Source of the DNA: Pseudoflavonifractor sp. MSJ-37
GTDB taxonomy: Bacteria; Bacillota; Clostridia; Oscillospirales; Oscillospiraceae
Length of the DNA: 64,000 bases
Direction of reading: 5' to 3'
Assembly (NCBI RefSeq): GCF_018917965.1
Contig: NZ_JAHLPP010000001.1
Location: 372,001 to 436,000, forward strand
This document shows positions 8,953-18,499 of this stretch, one piece after another (the stretch's first letter is position 1; each line of letters begins with the position of its first letter). A program made the translations under genes and the position numbers. The notes beneath the pieces are model-generated. The model worked only from the letters and a program-made list of their open reading frames with translations. It was not told where the DNA came from and searched no databases.

Positions 8953-10639
8953 GCCTGCTTTCCAAAGCAGAGGGAAAAGGGTCTCCTCCAAGGAGGCCCT
9001 TTTTCGCATCGGTGAAGGCGTGGACAAGCTGGTGCTCCTCTTCCTGCTTGGGAGCGTATGCCTCTTCGTCCTGTGGCCCATGACCTGCATCCTGCTGCGC
9101 AGTCTGCACCTCTCCGGCGGGGACGGCTTCACTCTGTCCTCCTATGTCCAGGTGTGGACCAAATACCAGAGCGCCCTGCGCAACAGCTTGTTCATCGGCA
9201 TAGTGTCCGCTCTGCTCTGCACCCTGTTCTCCGTGTCGGCGGCGGTGTTTCTGTCCACCCGGCGGGGATGGATGAAGGGACTGTGCATGGCGGTCCTGCT
9301 GGTGTGTATGGTGTCGCCGCCCTTCGTCTCCTCGCTGGCCTATATCCAGCTATACGGACGGCGCGGGTGGATCACCTACCGCCTACTGGGCCTGAGCTGG
9401 GACCCCTATAACAGCTGGGGCGTCATCTGGATGCAGGCGCTCTCCTTCGTGCCCATGAACGCCCTGTTCCTGATCGGCATCCTCAGCAAGCTGGACGGCG
9501 GGAGCCTCCGGGCGGCGCGGGACCTGGGCGCCCGTCCGGGAGCCATCCTCCGGGACGTAGTGCTCCCCCTGATGCGGCCAGGCATCCTGGTGTGCCTCCT
9601 GCTGTCCTTCGTCCGGTCCTTGGCGGATTTCGGCACGCCGGTGATCATCGGCGGCCGTTCCACCACGCTGGCGGCGGAGATCTATCTCCAGGTGGTGGGC
9701 TACTCTGATCTGGAGAAGTCCTCGGCCATGAACATGTTCCTGCTGGTGCCGTCCATCGCCTTCTTCTTCCTGTACCGGGCGCTCATGCGTCGGTCCGACC
9801 GGCTCACCGAGGGGGCCAGAGGGAAGCAGGAGAGCCTGTCCCTGCCGCTGTTCCGGTGCGGCCCTCTGGGCTGGCTGGCCGTGGCCATGAGCCTGCTCTT
9901 CTTCGTGATGATGACGCTCCAGTACGGATGCATCTTCCTCTCCGGCTTCCTGAAGAGCACCAAGGGCGTCTATTCCTTCACACTGAAGTACTGGCATCAG
10001 CTGTGGACGATCAGTGGCTCCACCATGGTCCGGAGCGTCATCTACTCTCTGATCGTCTCTCTGGGCGGCACCCTGTTCGCCATGCTCTTCGCCTATTACA
10101 TGGAGCGGCGGCGGGTGCCCGGGCGGAGCCTGTTCGACTGCCTGGTGACCCTACCCTATATGCTGCCGGGCACCTGCTTCGGCATCGGCTATATCCTGGC
10201 TTTCAACCATGCCCCCCTGAAGCTGACGGGGACGGCGCTGATCGTGATGGCCAACATGATGTTCAAGCAGCTCCCCACCTCCACCAAGATCTGCTCGGCC
10301 TCCCTGACGCAGGTGCCGGTCTATCTGGAGAAGGCGGCCCGGGACTTGGGCGGCGGCCAGATGGCCGTGGTGCGAGACGTGATCCTGCCGGGCCTTCGGC
10401 CGGCGTTCCTGAGCTGCTTCGTGTACAATTTCTCCAGCAGCATGACCACCGCCGGGTCCATCATCTTCCTGATCGACCCGGGCAGACAGCTGGCGGTGTT
10501 CAAGCTGTTCGACGCGGTATATACTGGGGACTATGCCCTGGCCTCGCTGATCGCCAGCGCCATCACGGTGATCGTCCTGGCGGTGGAGGGCCTGGTGTTC
10601 CTGATCAGTTGGAAGGGGGCGGCACGCCGTGTATCTTGA
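8945..10639 (+). CDS. ABC transporter permease with two fused permease domains (FbpB/AfuB type)
   Basis: The ~564-residue polytopic protein consists of two consecutive binding-protein-dependent permease domains, as in FbpB/AfuB. Each half carries an EAA-type loop: ARDLGARPGAILRDVVLPLMRPGI near residue 195 and ARDLGGGQMAVVRDVILPGLRPA near residue 465, which contact the ATPase. It overlaps the end of the binding-protein gene, so translation is probably coupled. Two in-frame ATGs (8936 and 8945) are possible; a weak AAGG at 8929 fits 8945 better. Confidence 0.85.
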   Translation: MNKPAFQSRGKRVSSKEALFRIGEGVDKLVLLFLLGSVCLFVLWPMTCILLRSLHLSGGDGFTLSSYVQVWTKYQSALRNSLFIGIVSALLCTLFSVSAAVFLSTRRGWMKGLCMAVLLVCMVSPPFVSSLAYIQLYGRRGWITYRLLGLSWDPYNSWGVIWMQALSFVPMNALFLIGILSKLDGGSLRAARDLGARPGAILRDVVLPLMRPGILVCLLLSFVRSLADFGTPVIIGGRSTTLAAEIYLQVVGYSDLEKSSAMNMFLLVPSIAFFFLYRALMRRSDRLTEGARGKQESLSLPLFRCGPLGWLAVAMSLLFFVMMTLQYGCIFLSGFLKSTKGVYSFTLKYWHQLWTISGSTMVRSVIYSLIVSLGGTLFAMLFAYYMERRRVPGRSLFDCLVTLPYMLPGTCFGIGYILAFNHAPLKLTGTALIVMANMMFKQLPTSTKICSASLTQVPVYLEKAARDLGGGQMAVVRDVILPGLRPAFLSCFVYNFSSSMTTAGSIIFLIDPGRQLAVFKLFDAVYTGDYALASLIASAITVIVLAVEGLVFLISWKGAARRVS

Positions 10640-11399
10640 GCTATCCCATCTGAACAAGCGTTTCGAGGACCGGGAGGTGGTCAAGGACCTCTCCTTCGGT
10701 CTGGAACGGGGCGAACTGCTGTGCATCCTGGGCTCCTCCGGGTGCGGCAAGACCACCACTCTGAACATGATCGGCGGGTTCCTCCGGCCGGACGGAGGGC
10801 AGATCCTGCTGGACGGGGAGGACATCACCGACCTGCCGCCGGAGCGGCGGCCTGTGACCACTGTGTTCCAGTCCTACGGCCTTTTTCCCCACATGACGGT
10901 GCTCCAGAACGTGACCTATGGGCTGAAGTTCCAGGGCTGTCCCAGGGCAGAGGCCCGGAAGAAGGGGCTGCGCTATCTGGAGATGGTGGGCCTGAAGGAC
11001 TACGCCGCCGCCCGGATCCATGAGATCAGCGGCGGAGAGCAGCAGCGGGTGGCCCTGGCCCGGGCCCTGATCGTGGAGCCCAAGCTCTGCCTGCTGGATG
11101 AGCCGTTCTCCAATCTGGACGCGGCCCTGCGGGTGAAGATGCGCCGGGAGCTGAAAACGCTCCAGCGGGATCTGGACATGACTATGGTGTTCGTCACCCA
11201 CGATCAGGAGGAGGCCATGATCCTGTCCGACCACATGGCCATCATGAGGGAGGGACGGCTGATCCAATACGACCGGCCCATGGAGATCTATCATCATCCC
11301 GCCGATGCCTTCGTGGCCCGCTTCCTGGGCGTGAAGGATCTGATCTGGGAGCCGGATGGCCGGCTCCTGAAGGTCATCCGGGACGGCGGAGCGGAATGA
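10629..11399 (+). CDS. ABC transporter ATP-binding protein (FbpC/AfuC type, short)
   Basis: This is the ATPase of the importer. Walker A GSSGCGKTT near residue 35, signature ISGGEQQRVALARA, Walker B LCLLDEPFSNLD and the switch histidine in VFVTHDQEEA are all present. At 256 residues it lacks most of the C-terminal TOBE regulatory domain found in ~350-residue FbpC proteins. It starts with GTG and overlaps the permease gene by 11 bases, which supports an operon. Confidence 0.88.
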   Translation: MYLELSHLNKRFEDREVVKDLSFGLERGELLCILGSSGCGKTTTLNMIGGFLRPDGGQILLDGEDITDLPPERRPVTTVFQSYGLFPHMTVLQNVTYGLKFQGCPRAEARKKGLRYLEMVGLKDYAAARIHEISGGEQQRVALARALIVEPKLCLLDEPFSNLDAALRVKMRRELKTLQRDLDMTMVFVTHDQEEAMILSDHMAIMREGRLIQYDRPMEIYHHPADAFVARFLGVKDLIWEPDGRLLKVIRDGGAE

Positions 11400-11459
11400 G
11401 AAGAGGATAGCACAGTCCGAAAAAGTCATCGCTGAAACGATATCAGGAGGCGCTTCGAT

Positions 11460-12086
11460 ATGCTGGTAGATATGCATCTGCACGAAAAGACCTGTTCCTC
11501 CGACAGCTTCCTCAGCCTGGAGGAGATCGTCACGATCGCCCGGGCCAGAGGGCTGGACGCGGTGTGCATCACAGACCACGACAGCATGGGCCTGCGGGAC
11601 TATGCGGCGGAGTACAGCCGGAAGGTGGGCTTCCCCATCTTCGTGGGAGTGGAGTTCTTCTCCCTCCAGGGGGACATCACCGCATGGGGCATCGAGAACT
11701 TCCCGGACCACCGGATCGACGCCCAGCCGTTCATCGACCAGGTGAACGCCGCGGGGGGCTTCTGCGTGTCCTGCCATCCGTTCCGGAACAACAAGAGGGG
11801 GCTGGAGGAACACCTGCGGAAGGTGAAGGGGCTCCACGGTGTGGAGGTCCTCAACGGGAGTACGGATCTGGAGGCCAACCGGACCGCTCTGCGGTACTGC
11901 CGGGAGCTGGGGCTCCAGGCCATCGGCGCCAGCGACGCCCATGTGCCGGAGAACGTGGCCAAGTATGTCACATGGCTCCCAGAGCGGGTGGATGACTTGA
12001 CCGACTTCCTGGCCCAGCTCCATAGCTGTACCACTAAGCCCGCCATCTGGAACGGCTCTGCCTACGATGTGGTGGAGACCTTCTGA
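11460..12086 (+). CDS. PHP-domain phosphoesterase
   Basis: The 208-residue protein is a stand-alone PHP metal-dependent phosphoesterase. The metal-binding motifs are visible in order: MHLHEKTCSSD near residue 5, ITDHDS near 38, the Glu in GVEFFS, CHPFRNN near 106 and SDAHVPE near 163. RBS AGGAGG lies 10 bases before the ATG. It follows the ABC importer by 60 bases with no terminator between, so it is probably co-transcribed and could dephosphorylate an imported phosphorylated compound; that link is inference. Related PHP proteins include histidinol phosphatases and 3',5'-nucleotide bisphosphate phosphatases. Confidence 0.8.
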   Translation: MLVDMHLHEKTCSSDSFLSLEEIVTIARARGLDAVCITDHDSMGLRDYAAEYSRKVGFPIFVGVEFFSLQGDITAWGIENFPDHRIDAQPFIDQVNAAGGFCVSCHPFRNNKRGLEEHLRKVKGLHGVEVLNGSTDLEANRTALRYCRELGLQAIGASDAHVPENVAKYVTWLPERVDDLTDFLAQLHSCTTKPAIWNGSAYDVVETF

Positions 12087-12104
12087 GACATCTGGATGAA
12101 ACAA

Positions 12105-12137
12105 GAGTCCCGCACGGCAGTGAGCCATGCGGGACTC
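12105..12137. terminator. Bidirectional intrinsic terminator between the PHP gene and lpdA
   Basis: A perfect 10-bp stem (GAGTCCCGCA / TGCGGGACTC) has a 13-base loop, with a T-run a few bases downstream on the plus strand and TTGTTTC on the minus strand. The two flanking genes converge here. Confidence 0.7.
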
Positions 12138-12161
12138 GTTCGCTTTTTTTGGGGGGCGTTT

Positions 12162-13544
12162 TTAGCGCTTGCGGGCGGGAGCGGAGTGGAGGCTCCGGCC
12201 GAACGCGGCCTCGACGGCCTCGGTCAGGCCTTCCACGAAGGTAGGATGAGGACGGACCGGGGAGAGGAGCTGCTCGGCCGTCAGGCCCAGCGTCACAGCG
12301 GTGTTCAGCTCGCTGATGATGTCGGTGGCCCGGTGGCAGAGGAGCTGGGCGCCCAGCAGGACATGGGTGTCGGCATGGAACACCACCTTCATGAAGGTGC
12401 GTCCGCCGCCCTCGATGACGGTACGGCCGTTGCCGCCCATGACGTACTTGCCCACCAGAGTGGGGATGCCCTGAGCCTTGCACTCGTCGGCGGTCAAGCC
12501 GGTCTGCGCGATCTCGGGGCTGGTGTACACACAGGAGGGGATGGGAGCGCAGGCCCGCTCAGCGTCGTGGCCGTAGAGCATCTCCACGGCGCGGGTGCCC
12601 TCGGCCTCGGCCTTGTGGGCCAGTTGGATGCCGCCGATCACATCGCCGATGGCCAGGATGGAGGGGATGGAGCTCTGATATTTCTCATCGACCACGATCA
12701 TGCCGCGGTCAAGCTCCACCTCCACGCCGTCGAACAGGCCGGCGGTATTGGCGCGGCGGCCCATAGCGGCCAGGACAGTGGGGGCCACAGCGGCCTTCTC
12801 CTCGTCTTTATAGGTGAAGTGGACGGTGATCTGATCGCCGTCTTTGGTCAGGCTGGAGACCTTGGCGGAGGTGTAGATCTCTACGCCCTGCTTCTTCAGC
12901 TGCATAGTGACGGCCTGAGAGATCTCCCGGTCCAGATTGGCCAGGATGCGCTCCAGAGCCTCCACGATGATGATATGGGTGCCCATGGCGGCCCACACAG
13001 TGGCCAGCTCCACGCCGATGACGCCGCCGCCGATGATGACCATGGTGTCGCGGGGGGTGATGTCGTCCAGCAGCTCATCGCTGGTCACCACACCGGGCAG
13101 GTCCAGACCGGGGATCGGGGGACGGGAGGGGATGGAACCGGCGGCCACCAGGATGTTGGCGGCCTCATAGGTCTGGCCGCCGGCCTTGACGGTGTTGGGG
13201 CCGGTGATGACGGCCTTCTCAGCGACCAGATCGATCTTATTGCCCTTGAACAGGAAGGCATAACCGTCCCGCAGGGTCTCTACCACCTGGGTCTTGCGGG
13301 CGGCCAGACCGGCCCAGTCAGGCTCCACGCTGCCCAGAGACACGCCGGGGACGCCCTCCTTCAGCTCCTGATAGAGCTGGGAGGAGTGCATGAGGGCCTT
13401 GGTGGGGATACAGCCGCGGTTCAGGCAGGTGCCGCCGGGCTCACGGGACTCGAAGATAGCCACTTTCTTGCCGAGCTGGGCGGCCTTGACCGCGGCGGCG
13501 AAGCCGCCGGGGCCGGCGCCGATGACGAGCAGATCGTATTCCAT
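12162..13544 (-). CDS. lpdA: Dihydrolipoyl dehydrogenase (L-protein of glycine cleavage)
   Basis: This FAD- and NAD-dependent enzyme reoxidises the dihydrolipoyl arm of GcvH. The 460-residue protein has an N-terminal dinucleotide-binding motif (VIGAGPGGFAAAVKAAQLG), the redox-active disulfide in GGTCLNRGCIPTK, a central NAD-binding GGGVIGVELA near residue 175 and a C-terminal interface with HPTFVEGLTEAV, carrying the catalytic His. It is the last gene of the gcv operon, separated from gcvPB by a strong hairpin terminator (13583-13610), so its expression may be lower than that of the upstream genes. An RBS (AGGAGGT) precedes the ATG. Confidence 0.94.
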   Translation of the reverse strand: MEYDLLVIGAGPGGFAAAVKAAQLGKKVAIFESREPGGTCLNRGCIPTKALMHSSQLYQELKEGVPGVSLGSVEPDWAGLAARKTQVVETLRDGYAFLFKGNKIDLVAEKAVITGPNTVKAGGQTYEAANILVAAGSIPSRPPIPGLDLPGVVTSDELLDDITPRDTMVIIGGGVIGVELATVWAAMGTHIIIVEALERILANLDREISQAVTMQLKKQGVEIYTSAKVSSLTKDGDQITVHFTYKDEEKAAVAPTVLAAMGRRANTAGLFDGVEVELDRGMIVVDEKYQSSIPSILAIGDVIGGIQLAHKAEAEGTRAVEMLYGHDAERACAPIPSCVYTSPEIAQTGLTADECKAQGIPTLVGKYVMGGNGRTVIEGGGRTFMKVVFHADTHVLLGAQLLCHRATDIISELNTAVTLGLTAEQLLSPVRPHPTFVEGLTEAVEAAFGRSLHSAPARKR

Positions 13545-13582
13545 GATGATAGACCTCCTGAAAAATCGAAGTTCGTAGAAAA

Positions 13583-13610
13583 AGCGGCGTCCGCCGGAGC
13601 GGACGCCGCT
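13583..13610 (-). terminator. Intrinsic terminator between gcvPB and lpdA
   Basis: A perfect 11-bp stem (AGCGGCGTCCG / CGGACGCCGCT) with a 6-base loop is followed on the minus strand by TTTTTCTACG. It lies inside the gcv operon. Confidence 0.8.
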
Positions 13611-13648
13611 TTGCGGTCGGATAGACGCGGTCTCAGGATGAGACGAGC

Positions 13649-15093
13649 TTAGGCGCCGAACTCGTAGCGGACCACGGGATGACGGGCAGCCTTGGTCTCA
13701 TCGGGACGGCCGATGACCGTGTGATGAGGCGCGGCGTGGCAGGCGGCGGGGTCCTCCTTGGCAGTCTTGAGGATCTCAGCCATGACGGCGCAGGCCTCGT
13801 CCAGCGTCTCGCGGGACTCGGTCTCGGTGGGCTCGAACATGAGCGCCTCGTGGACGATGAGGGGGAAGTACATCGTAGGCGGATGGATGCCGTGGTCGAG
13901 CATGCTCTTGGCCACGTCCAGCGCGGACACGCCGGTCTCCTTCTTGAGCTCCGCCAGATCCAGAACGAACTCATGCATGCAGATGCCGGGATAGGCGGCG
14001 ATATAGCCGGCCTCTTCCATCTTCTTCTTCATGTAGTTGGCGTTCAGGACGGCGGTCTGAGCGGCCTCACGGACGCCGGAGTTGCCCAGAGTCATCAGGT
14101 AGGCAACGGCGCGTAGGACCACCAGGAAATTGCCGTAGAACATCTTCACCTGGCCGATGGACTGAGCGGAAGGCTCCTCACCCAGCGTGGAGGCGGGCAG
14201 GAAAGGCTTCAAGATCTCCTTGCAGCCAACGGCGCCGGAGCCGGGGCCGCCGCCGCCGTGCGGCGTGGAGAAAGTCTTGTGCAGGTTCAGGTGGCACACA
14301 TCGAAGCCCATGTCACCGGGACGGGCCACGCCCATGACGGCATTCAGGTTGGCGCCGTCATAGTAGCACAGGCCGCCCGCGTCGTGGACGATCTTCGTGA
14401 TCTCCAGGATGTTCTTATCGAACTTGCCGACCGTGTTGGGGTTGGTCAGCATCAGGCCCGCGGTGTCAGGGCCAACGACCGCGCGGAGGGCGTCCAGATC
14501 CACCATGCCGTCGGCAGTGGAGGTGATGGAGCAGACCTCGAAACCGCACATGGCGGCGGTGGCGGGGTTGGTGCCGTGAGCGGAGTCGGGGACGATGATC
14601 TTCTTCCGAGCGTGGTCGCCGCGGGACTCGTGGTAAGCCTTGATCAGCAGGACGCCGGTGAACTCGCCATGGGCGCCGGCGGCGGGCTGGAAGGTCATGT
14701 CGTCCATGCCGGTGATGCCGCACAGATACTTCCGGGCCAGAGAGTACACAGTCTCACAGCCGGAGACGGTGTGCTTGGGCTGGAGGGGATGGATATCGGT
14801 GAAGCCGGACAGGGCGGCGATGGACTCGTTGACCTTGGGGTTGTACTTCATGGTGCAGGAGCCCAGAGGATAGAAGCCGTCGCACACACCGAAGGAGCGG
14901 CGGGCCAGAGCGTTGTAGTGACGGGAGAGGTCGTTCTCGCTGACCTCGGGGAGCCGGGGGGCGGAAGCACGCTTGAAGGAGGCGGGGATGTCAGCCTTGG
15001 GCACTTCCTTAGTGGGGTCCAGACCCACAGTGGTCTTGTAGGGGGTCAGGACCTTGTTGCCGCGGCCGGGCTTACTCAGCTCAAAGATCGTTT

Positions 15094-15097
<4 letters not shown>
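13649..15097 (-). CDS. gcvPB: Glycine dehydrogenase (decarboxylating) subunit 2
   Basis: This is the C-terminal half of the split P-protein, which decarboxylates glycine with pyridoxal phosphate and passes the aminomethyl group to lipoyl-GcvH. The 482-residue protein contains the PLP-lysine motif NLHKTFSTPHGGGGPGSG and SAHGTNPATAA. The start is the ATG at 15097 (MKTIFELSKPG), which overlaps the gcvPA stop by 4 bases. A longer in-frame reading from 15172 would run inside gcvPA and is rejected. Confidence 0.94.
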
Positions 15098-16410
<1,313 letters not shown>

Positions 16411-16414
16411 CAGA

Positions 16415-16795
16415 TCACTCCTTCTCGGCGGCGCAGTGAGCCTCGTAAGCGGCGGCATCCAGCAGCTCCTCGGTCTCGGACACGTCCTTGACCTTGATGA
16501 ACCAGGCGCCGTAAGGATCGCTGTTGACCTTGGCGGGATCGTCCAGCAGCTCCTCGTTCACGGCCTCGACGACGCCGGACACGGGGGAGAGGACATCGGA
16601 CACGGCCTTGACGGACTCGACGTCGGAGAAGGCATCGCCCACGGAGACGGAGTCGCCCTCCTGGGGCAGGTTGACGAACACGATGTCGCCCAGCTCGTTC
16701 TGAGCGAAGTCGGTGACGCCGATGACATAGGAGTCGCCCTCCTGGCGGACCCACTCGTGAGACTTAGCGTACTTCAGATCGGAAGGGATGTTCAT
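16415..16795 (-). CDS. gcvH: Glycine cleavage system H protein
   Basis: This is the lipoyl carrier protein of the glycine cleavage complex, 126 residues. The lipoylation lysine sits in VESVKAVSD near residue 65, preceded by the conserved GDIVFVNLPQEGDSV. The N-terminus IPSDLKYAKSHEWV matches the family. A 75-base gap separates it from gcvT. Confidence 0.95.
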   Translation of the reverse strand: MNIPSDLKYAKSHEWVRQEGDSYVIGVTDFAQNELGDIVFVNLPQEGDSVSVGDAFSDVESVKAVSDVLSPVSGVVEAVNEELLDDPAKVNSDPYGAWFIKVKDVSETEELLDAAAYEAHCAAEKE

Positions 16796-16870
16796 GATGA
16801 TGATCTCCTTTATATCGAATATTTTTATCGTTTTGGGTAAGACTATATCGATGCTGTGGTCCGAAAGGGA

Positions 16871-17950
16871 TCACTGAGCACGCTTGTAGAAGCAGGACTT
16901 GGTGACCTCGCACTCGACCTTGCGGCCGCGGACGTCCACCAGGACCTTGGTGCCGGGCTCCTTATACTCCACGGGGACGATGGCCACGCCCACGGCGGCG
17001 CCGATGTAGGGGCAGTGAGTGCCGGAGGTGACGAAGCCGATCTTCTTGTCGCCGTCGTACACGTCGCAGTGCTCGCGGATGATACCGCGGCCAGTGACCT
17101 TCAGGCCGACCTTGCGGCGGGAGACGGGACGGGCCTTCTCCAGAGCGGCCTTGCCGATGAAGCTGGGCTTGTCCATCTTGACGAAGATGCCCAAGACGGC
17201 CTCGTAGGGGTTGATCTCAGCGGACAGTTCATGGCCGTACAGAGGCATGCCGGCCTCCAGGCGCAGGGTGTCGCGGGCGCCCAGACCGCAGGGGATCAGG
17301 CCCTCGTCCTTGCCGGCCTCCAGCAGCTTGTTCCACAGAGCGGGCGCGTCAGCGGAAGCGCAATAGATCTCGAAGCCGTCCTCACCGGTGTAGCCGGTGC
17401 GGGACACGATGGCCTTGATGCCGTCCACATCGCCGTTGGCGATGAAGGTGTAGTTGCCGGAGGGGATGGTCTTGGAGAGCTTGGAGAGGATGGCCTCGGC
17501 CTTGGGGCCCTGCAGGGCCACCTGCGCCACCTGATCGGAGATGTTCTCCATGGTGCAGTCGCCGGTGAGATGCTCGCCGATCCACTTGGCGTCCTTCTCG
17601 CAGTTGGCCGCGTTGACCACGATGAGATAGGCCTCATCGGAGCACTTGTAGACGATCAGATCGTCCACCACGCCGCCGTCATCATAGCACATCAGGCTGT
17701 AGCGGGCATAGCCGTCCTTCAGGTCGGTGTAGTCGTTGGTCAGCAACTCGTTGAGGTTCTTCAGGGCGTCCTTGCCGCGCAGGATCAGCTCGCCCATGTG
17801 GGACACGTCGAACAGACCGCAGGCCGTACGGACCGCCATGTGCTCGGCGACCACGCCGCTGTACTGGACCGGCAGGAGCCAGCCGGCAAAGGGCACGATC
17901 TTGCCGCCGGCGGCGACGTGACAGTCATAAAGAGGGGTTTTCTTCTCCAT
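16871..17950 (-). CDS. gcvT: Aminomethyltransferase (T-protein)
   Basis: This tetrahydrofolate-dependent enzyme releases ammonia from aminomethyl-GcvH and forms 5,10-methylene-THF. The 359-residue protein starts MEKKTPLYDCHVAAGGKIVPFAGW and has VSHMGE, the SRTGYTGEDGFEI folate-binding segment and the C-terminal FVTSGTHCPYIG. TAGGAGGT precedes the ATG. It is the first gene of the operon, just downstream of the glycine riboswitch. Confidence 0.95.
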   Translation of the reverse strand: MEKKTPLYDCHVAAGGKIVPFAGWLLPVQYSGVVAEHMAVRTACGLFDVSHMGELILRGKDALKNLNELLTNDYTDLKDGYARYSLMCYDDGGVVDDLIVYKCSDEAYLIVVNAANCEKDAKWIGEHLTGDCTMENISDQVAQVALQGPKAEAILSKLSKTIPSGNYTFIANGDVDGIKAIVSRTGYTGEDGFEIYCASADAPALWNKLLEAGKDEGLIPCGLGARDTLRLEAGMPLYGHELSAEINPYEAVLGIFVKMDKPSFIGKAALEKARPVSRRKVGLKVTGRGIIREHCDVYDGDKKIGFVTSGTHCPYIGAAVGVAIVPVEYKEPGTKVLVDVRGRKVECEVTKSCFYKRAQ

Positions 17951-18021
17951 GGTTCAAGACCTCCTATAAAAAGTCATACTTGAGATTTTGAAAAACATAC
18001 CAGGGGTCGAAGATATGCATG

Positions 18022-18058
18022 AAAAAGGCGTATGGAGCCACTGCGGCACCATACGCCT
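18022..18058 (-). terminator. Riboswitch-controlled terminator before gcvT
   Basis: The 10-bp stem AGGCGTATGG / CCATACGCCT (plus coordinates 18026-18035 and 18049-18058) is followed on the minus strand by TTTTTC. Its 5' arm directly abuts the closing helix of the second glycine aptamer, so glycine binding can compete with terminator formation. Confidence 0.8.
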
Positions 18059-18228
18059 CTGTCATGACCTGAAAGTTTCCCCCATCCGGGATGGGGTTGC
18101 CTCGTCGGTGCAGGGAGAGATCCCTGCTTTCCAGAGCCTCGTCAGCGGCCGATCCTTTTGCCTGAGAGCTTTTCTCGTGTTTCCCCTTCGGCGGTGTATG
18201 CTATACACGCTCTCTCGGCCGCGTCATC
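18057..18228 (-). promoter_or_regulatory. Tandem glycine riboswitch
   Basis: The minus-strand leader contains two glycine aptamers in series. Aptamer I (18145-18222) is closed by CGGCCGC pairing and includes GCCGAAGGGG, GAGAAAAGCTCTCAGGCAAA and AAGGA. Aptamer II (18057-18136) is closed by CTCTG/CAGAG and includes CACCGACGAGGCAACC and GAAACTTTCAGGTC. These are the conserved cores of the glycine riboswitch family, which normally turns on glycine cleavage genes when glycine is abundant. The terminator at 18022-18058 is the expression platform. It occupies most of the 549-base gap upstream of gcvT. Confidence 0.93.
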
Positions 18229-18290
18229 CGACTATATAGACTTCATCTATAAAAACTGCTTGAACTATCGGGACTTATTTCATACTTAAC

Positions 18291-18318
18291 AGTATAATAC
18301 TTTTCGCCGAAATGTCAA
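18291..18318 (-). promoter_or_regulatory. Promoter of the gcv operon
   Basis: On the minus strand TTGACA (18313-18318) and TATACT (18291-18296) are 16 bases apart, about 65 bases before the first aptamer. Confidence 0.7.
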
Positions 18319-18415
18319 CAGGTTTTTTAGCCTTGATGTGAAAACCTTGAAGCCGATCTGGGCAGATCGGCAAGACTGGTCCGTTCAGCCTATGGGCGGC
18401 GGGGCCTCCGGCCAT

Positions 18416-18444
18416 TTGCGCAGGGGGCGGAGATGTGGTATGAT
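18416..18444 (+). promoter_or_regulatory. Candidate promoter of the FHA-SEDS/PBP pair
   Basis: TTGCGC (18416-18421), a 17-base spacer and TATGAT (18439-18444) lie about 55 bases before the TTG start. Just upstream, 18352-18371 is a perfect inverted repeat (GCCGATCTG, 2-base centre, CAGATCGGC) without a T-run. Confidence 0.5.
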
Positions 18445-18499
18445 AGACGGCAGATATCCTTGGATGAGTCATCGTCCATCGGATGGAGGTGGAGCTGTT

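Noticed and set aside
12096..13652. 518-codon plus-strand frame opposite lpdA
   Set aside because: Gly/His/Asp-rich shadow; the minus-strand lpdA has all catalytic motifs.
18352..18371. Perfect inverted repeat as a terminator before the FHA-SEDS gene
   Set aside because: No T-run on either strand; may be an operator but nothing supports it.
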